Below the pieces are notes generated by a model that saw only the letters and a list, made by a program, of their open reading frames with translations, was not told the DNA's origin and did not search any database. Position numbers and translations under genes: made by a program. Shown here in pieces: positions 62,001 through 64,000 of a DNA stretch of 64,000 nt. This stretch comes from Apostichopus japonicus (lineage: Eukaryota; Echinodermata; Holothuroidea; Aspidochirotida; Stichopodidae), in assembly GCF_037975245.1 (NCBI RefSeq), contig NC_092571.1, forward strand, positions 8,346,501-8,410,500, given 5' to 3'. Each line of letters starts with the position of its first letter. Within the stretch, counting starts at the first letter, position 1.

Positions 62001-64000
62001 TCGAATGTTCGTTACCGATCAATCGAATGTGCGGTACCGATCAATCGAATGTTCGTTACCGATCAATCGAATGTGCGGTATTGATCAATCGAATGTTCGG
62101 TACCGATCAATCGAATGTTCGGTATTGATCAATCGAATGTTCGGTACCGATCAATCGAATGATCGGTACCGATCAATCGAATGTTCGGTACCGATCAATC
62201 GAATGTTCGGTACCGATCAATCGAATGTGCGGTACCGATCAATCGAATGTGCGTTACCGATAAATCGAATGTGCGGTATTGATCAATCGAATGTTTGGTA
62301 CCGATCAATCGAATGTGCGTTACCGATCAATCGAATGTTCGGTACCGATCAATCGAATGTGCGGTACCGATCAATCGAATGTTCGTTACCGACCAATCGA
62401 ATGTGCGGTATTGATCAATCGAATGTGCGGTACCGATCAATCGAATGTGCGGTACCGTTCAACTAATGTGCGATACCGAACAATCGAATGTTCGGTACCG
62501 TACCGATGAATCGAATGTGCGGTACCGATCAATCAAATGTGCGGTACCGATCAATCGAATGTGCGGTACCGATCAATCGAATGTGCGGTATTGATCAATC
62601 GAATGTTCGGTACCGATCAATCGAATGTGCGGTACCGATCAATCGAATGTTCGTTACCGATCAATCGAATGTGCGGTACCGATCAATCGAATGTTCGTTA
62701 CCGATCAATCGAATGTGCGGTATTGATCAATCGAATGTTCGGTACCGATCAATCGAATGTGCGGTACCGATCAATCGAATGTGCGGTACCGTTCAACTAA
62801 TGTTCGGTACCGATCAATCGAATGTTCGGTACCGATCAATCGAATGTGCGTTACCGATCAATCGAATGTTCGGTACCGATCAATCGAATATGCGGTACCG
62901 ATCAATCGAATGTGCGTTACCGATCAATCGAATGTTCGGTACCGATCAATCGAATGTGCGGTACCGATCAATCGAATGTGTTGTACCGATCAATCGAATG
63001 TGCGGTACCGATCAATCATATGTGCGGTACCGATCAATCGAATGTGCGATAAAGATCAATCAAATGTGCGGTACCGATCAATCGAATGTTCGGTACCGAT
63101 CAATCGAATGTGCGGTACCGATCAATCGAATGTGCGGTACCGATCAATCGAATGTTCGATACCGATCAATCGAATGTGCGTTACCGAACAATCGAATGTG
63201 CGGTACCAAACAATCGAATGTGCGGTACCGTTCAACTAATGTGCGATACCGAACAATCGAATGTTCGATACCGATCAATCGAATGTGCGGTACCGTTCAA
63301 CTAATGTGCGATACCGAACATTCGAATGTTCGGTACCGTACCGATGAATCGAATGTGCGGTACCGATCAATCAAATGTGCGGTACCGATCAATCGAATGT
63401 GCGGTACCGATCAATCGAATGTGCGGTATTGATCAATCGAATGTTCGGTACCGATCAATCGCATGTGCGGTACCGATCAATCGAATGTTCGTTACCGATC
63501 AATCGAATGTGCGGTACCGATCAATCGAATGTTCGTTACCGATCAATCGAATGTGCGGTATTGATCAATCGAATGTTCGGTACCGATCAATCTAATGTTC
63601 GGTATTGATCAATCGAATGTTCGGTACCGATCAATCGAATGTGCGGTACCGATCAATCGAATGTTCGTTACCGATCAATCGAATGTGCGGTATTGATCAA
63701 TCGAATGTTCGGTACCGATCAATCATATGTGCGGTACCGATCAATCGAATGTGCGATACCGATCAATCAAATGTGCGGTACCGATCAATCGAATGTTCGG
63801 TACCGATCAATCGAATGTGCGGTACCGATCAATCGAATGTGCGGTACCGAACAATCGAATGTGCGGTACCGAACAATCGAATGTGCGGTACCGTTCAACT
63901 AATGTGCGATACCGAACAATCGAATGTTCGATACCGATCAATCGAATGTGCGGTAGTGTTCAACTAATGTGCGATACCGAACAATCGAATGTTCGGTACC

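Larger units (their letters stand above)
23197..64000 (+). repeat. Satellite family B, 22-bp monomer with GGTACC, head to tail
   Basis: The monomer is GATCAATCGAATG followed by nine bases, most often TGCGGTACC, TTCGGTACC, TTCGATACC, TTCGTTACC or TGCGGTATT. About 1,850 monomers by length, continuing past the window end. Nearly every unit holds the palindrome GGTACC, one GATC and one TCGA. Orientation never changes. Sequence identity between monomers is visibly higher than in family A. Long forward open frames here are by-products of a stop-free monomer and are not called as genes. Confidence 0.97.
25127..64000 (+). repeat. Recurrent off-length marker module in family B
   Basis: A short module breaks the 22-bp rhythm. 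It is a monomer shortened to GATCAACTAATG or GATAAAGTAATG, then TGCGATACCGAACAATCG, then usually GGTACCGTACCGATGAATCG with five extra bases. It recurs near 25130, 25868, 30390, 31668, 36005, 38452, 39050, 41387, 41896, 43899, 45905, 46637, 48576, 49019, 51001, 52348, 52567, 53936, 55808, 56737, 57840, 59275, 60378, 61531, 62460, 63231, 63297 and 63897. It marks higher-order units. Confidence 0.85.

Noticed and set aside
13417-64000. CRISPR array
   Set aside because: Repeats are contiguous 22-bp units with no unique spacers, and the neighbouring gene is an intron-containing animal gene.

Overview
Animal genomic DNA with two unlike halves. Positions 1-13316 are ordinary intron-rich sequence carrying eight internal exons, all on the minus strand, of a USP48-type deubiquitinase. 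The eight exons join in frame with matching intron phases. Together they give 304 codons covering the ubiquitin-protease domain from just after the catalytic-cysteine segment to its C-terminal edge. Both zinc-binding CxxC pairs and the catalytic His and Asn/Asp region are present. The exons carrying the start codon and the catalytic Cys are not in the window, nor are the C-terminal exons. Protein similarity, intron layout and repeat types fit a metazoan, probably a marine invertebrate; I cannot place it more finely. The introns hold two MITEs with target-site duplications, a 3.1 kb element packed with AGGTCA/TGACCT half-sites, a hammerhead-ribozyme-like motif, a long inverted repeat, tRNA-like SINE fragments, microsatellites, and two minisatellites that contain the 3' ends of coding exons together with their splice donors. 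Positions 13317-13416 are exactly 100 N, an assembly gap of unknown true size. Positions 13417-64000 are one head-to-tail satellite array with a 22-bp monomer, always in the same orientation. It has two families. Family A (13417 to about 23196) has monomers ending in ACACC or GCACC. Family B (about 23197 to the window end) has monomers ending in GGTACC or close variants. Both show higher-order repeats whose lengths differ from copy to copy, as expected of unequal exchange. The many long forward reading frames here arise because the 22-bp monomer has no stop codon in any forward frame; I do not annotate them as genes. The main open question is structural: either USP48 has an intron holding more than 50 kb of satellite, or the scaffold was joined wrongly across the N gap. 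No rRNA gene, intact tRNA gene or CRISPR array was seen.
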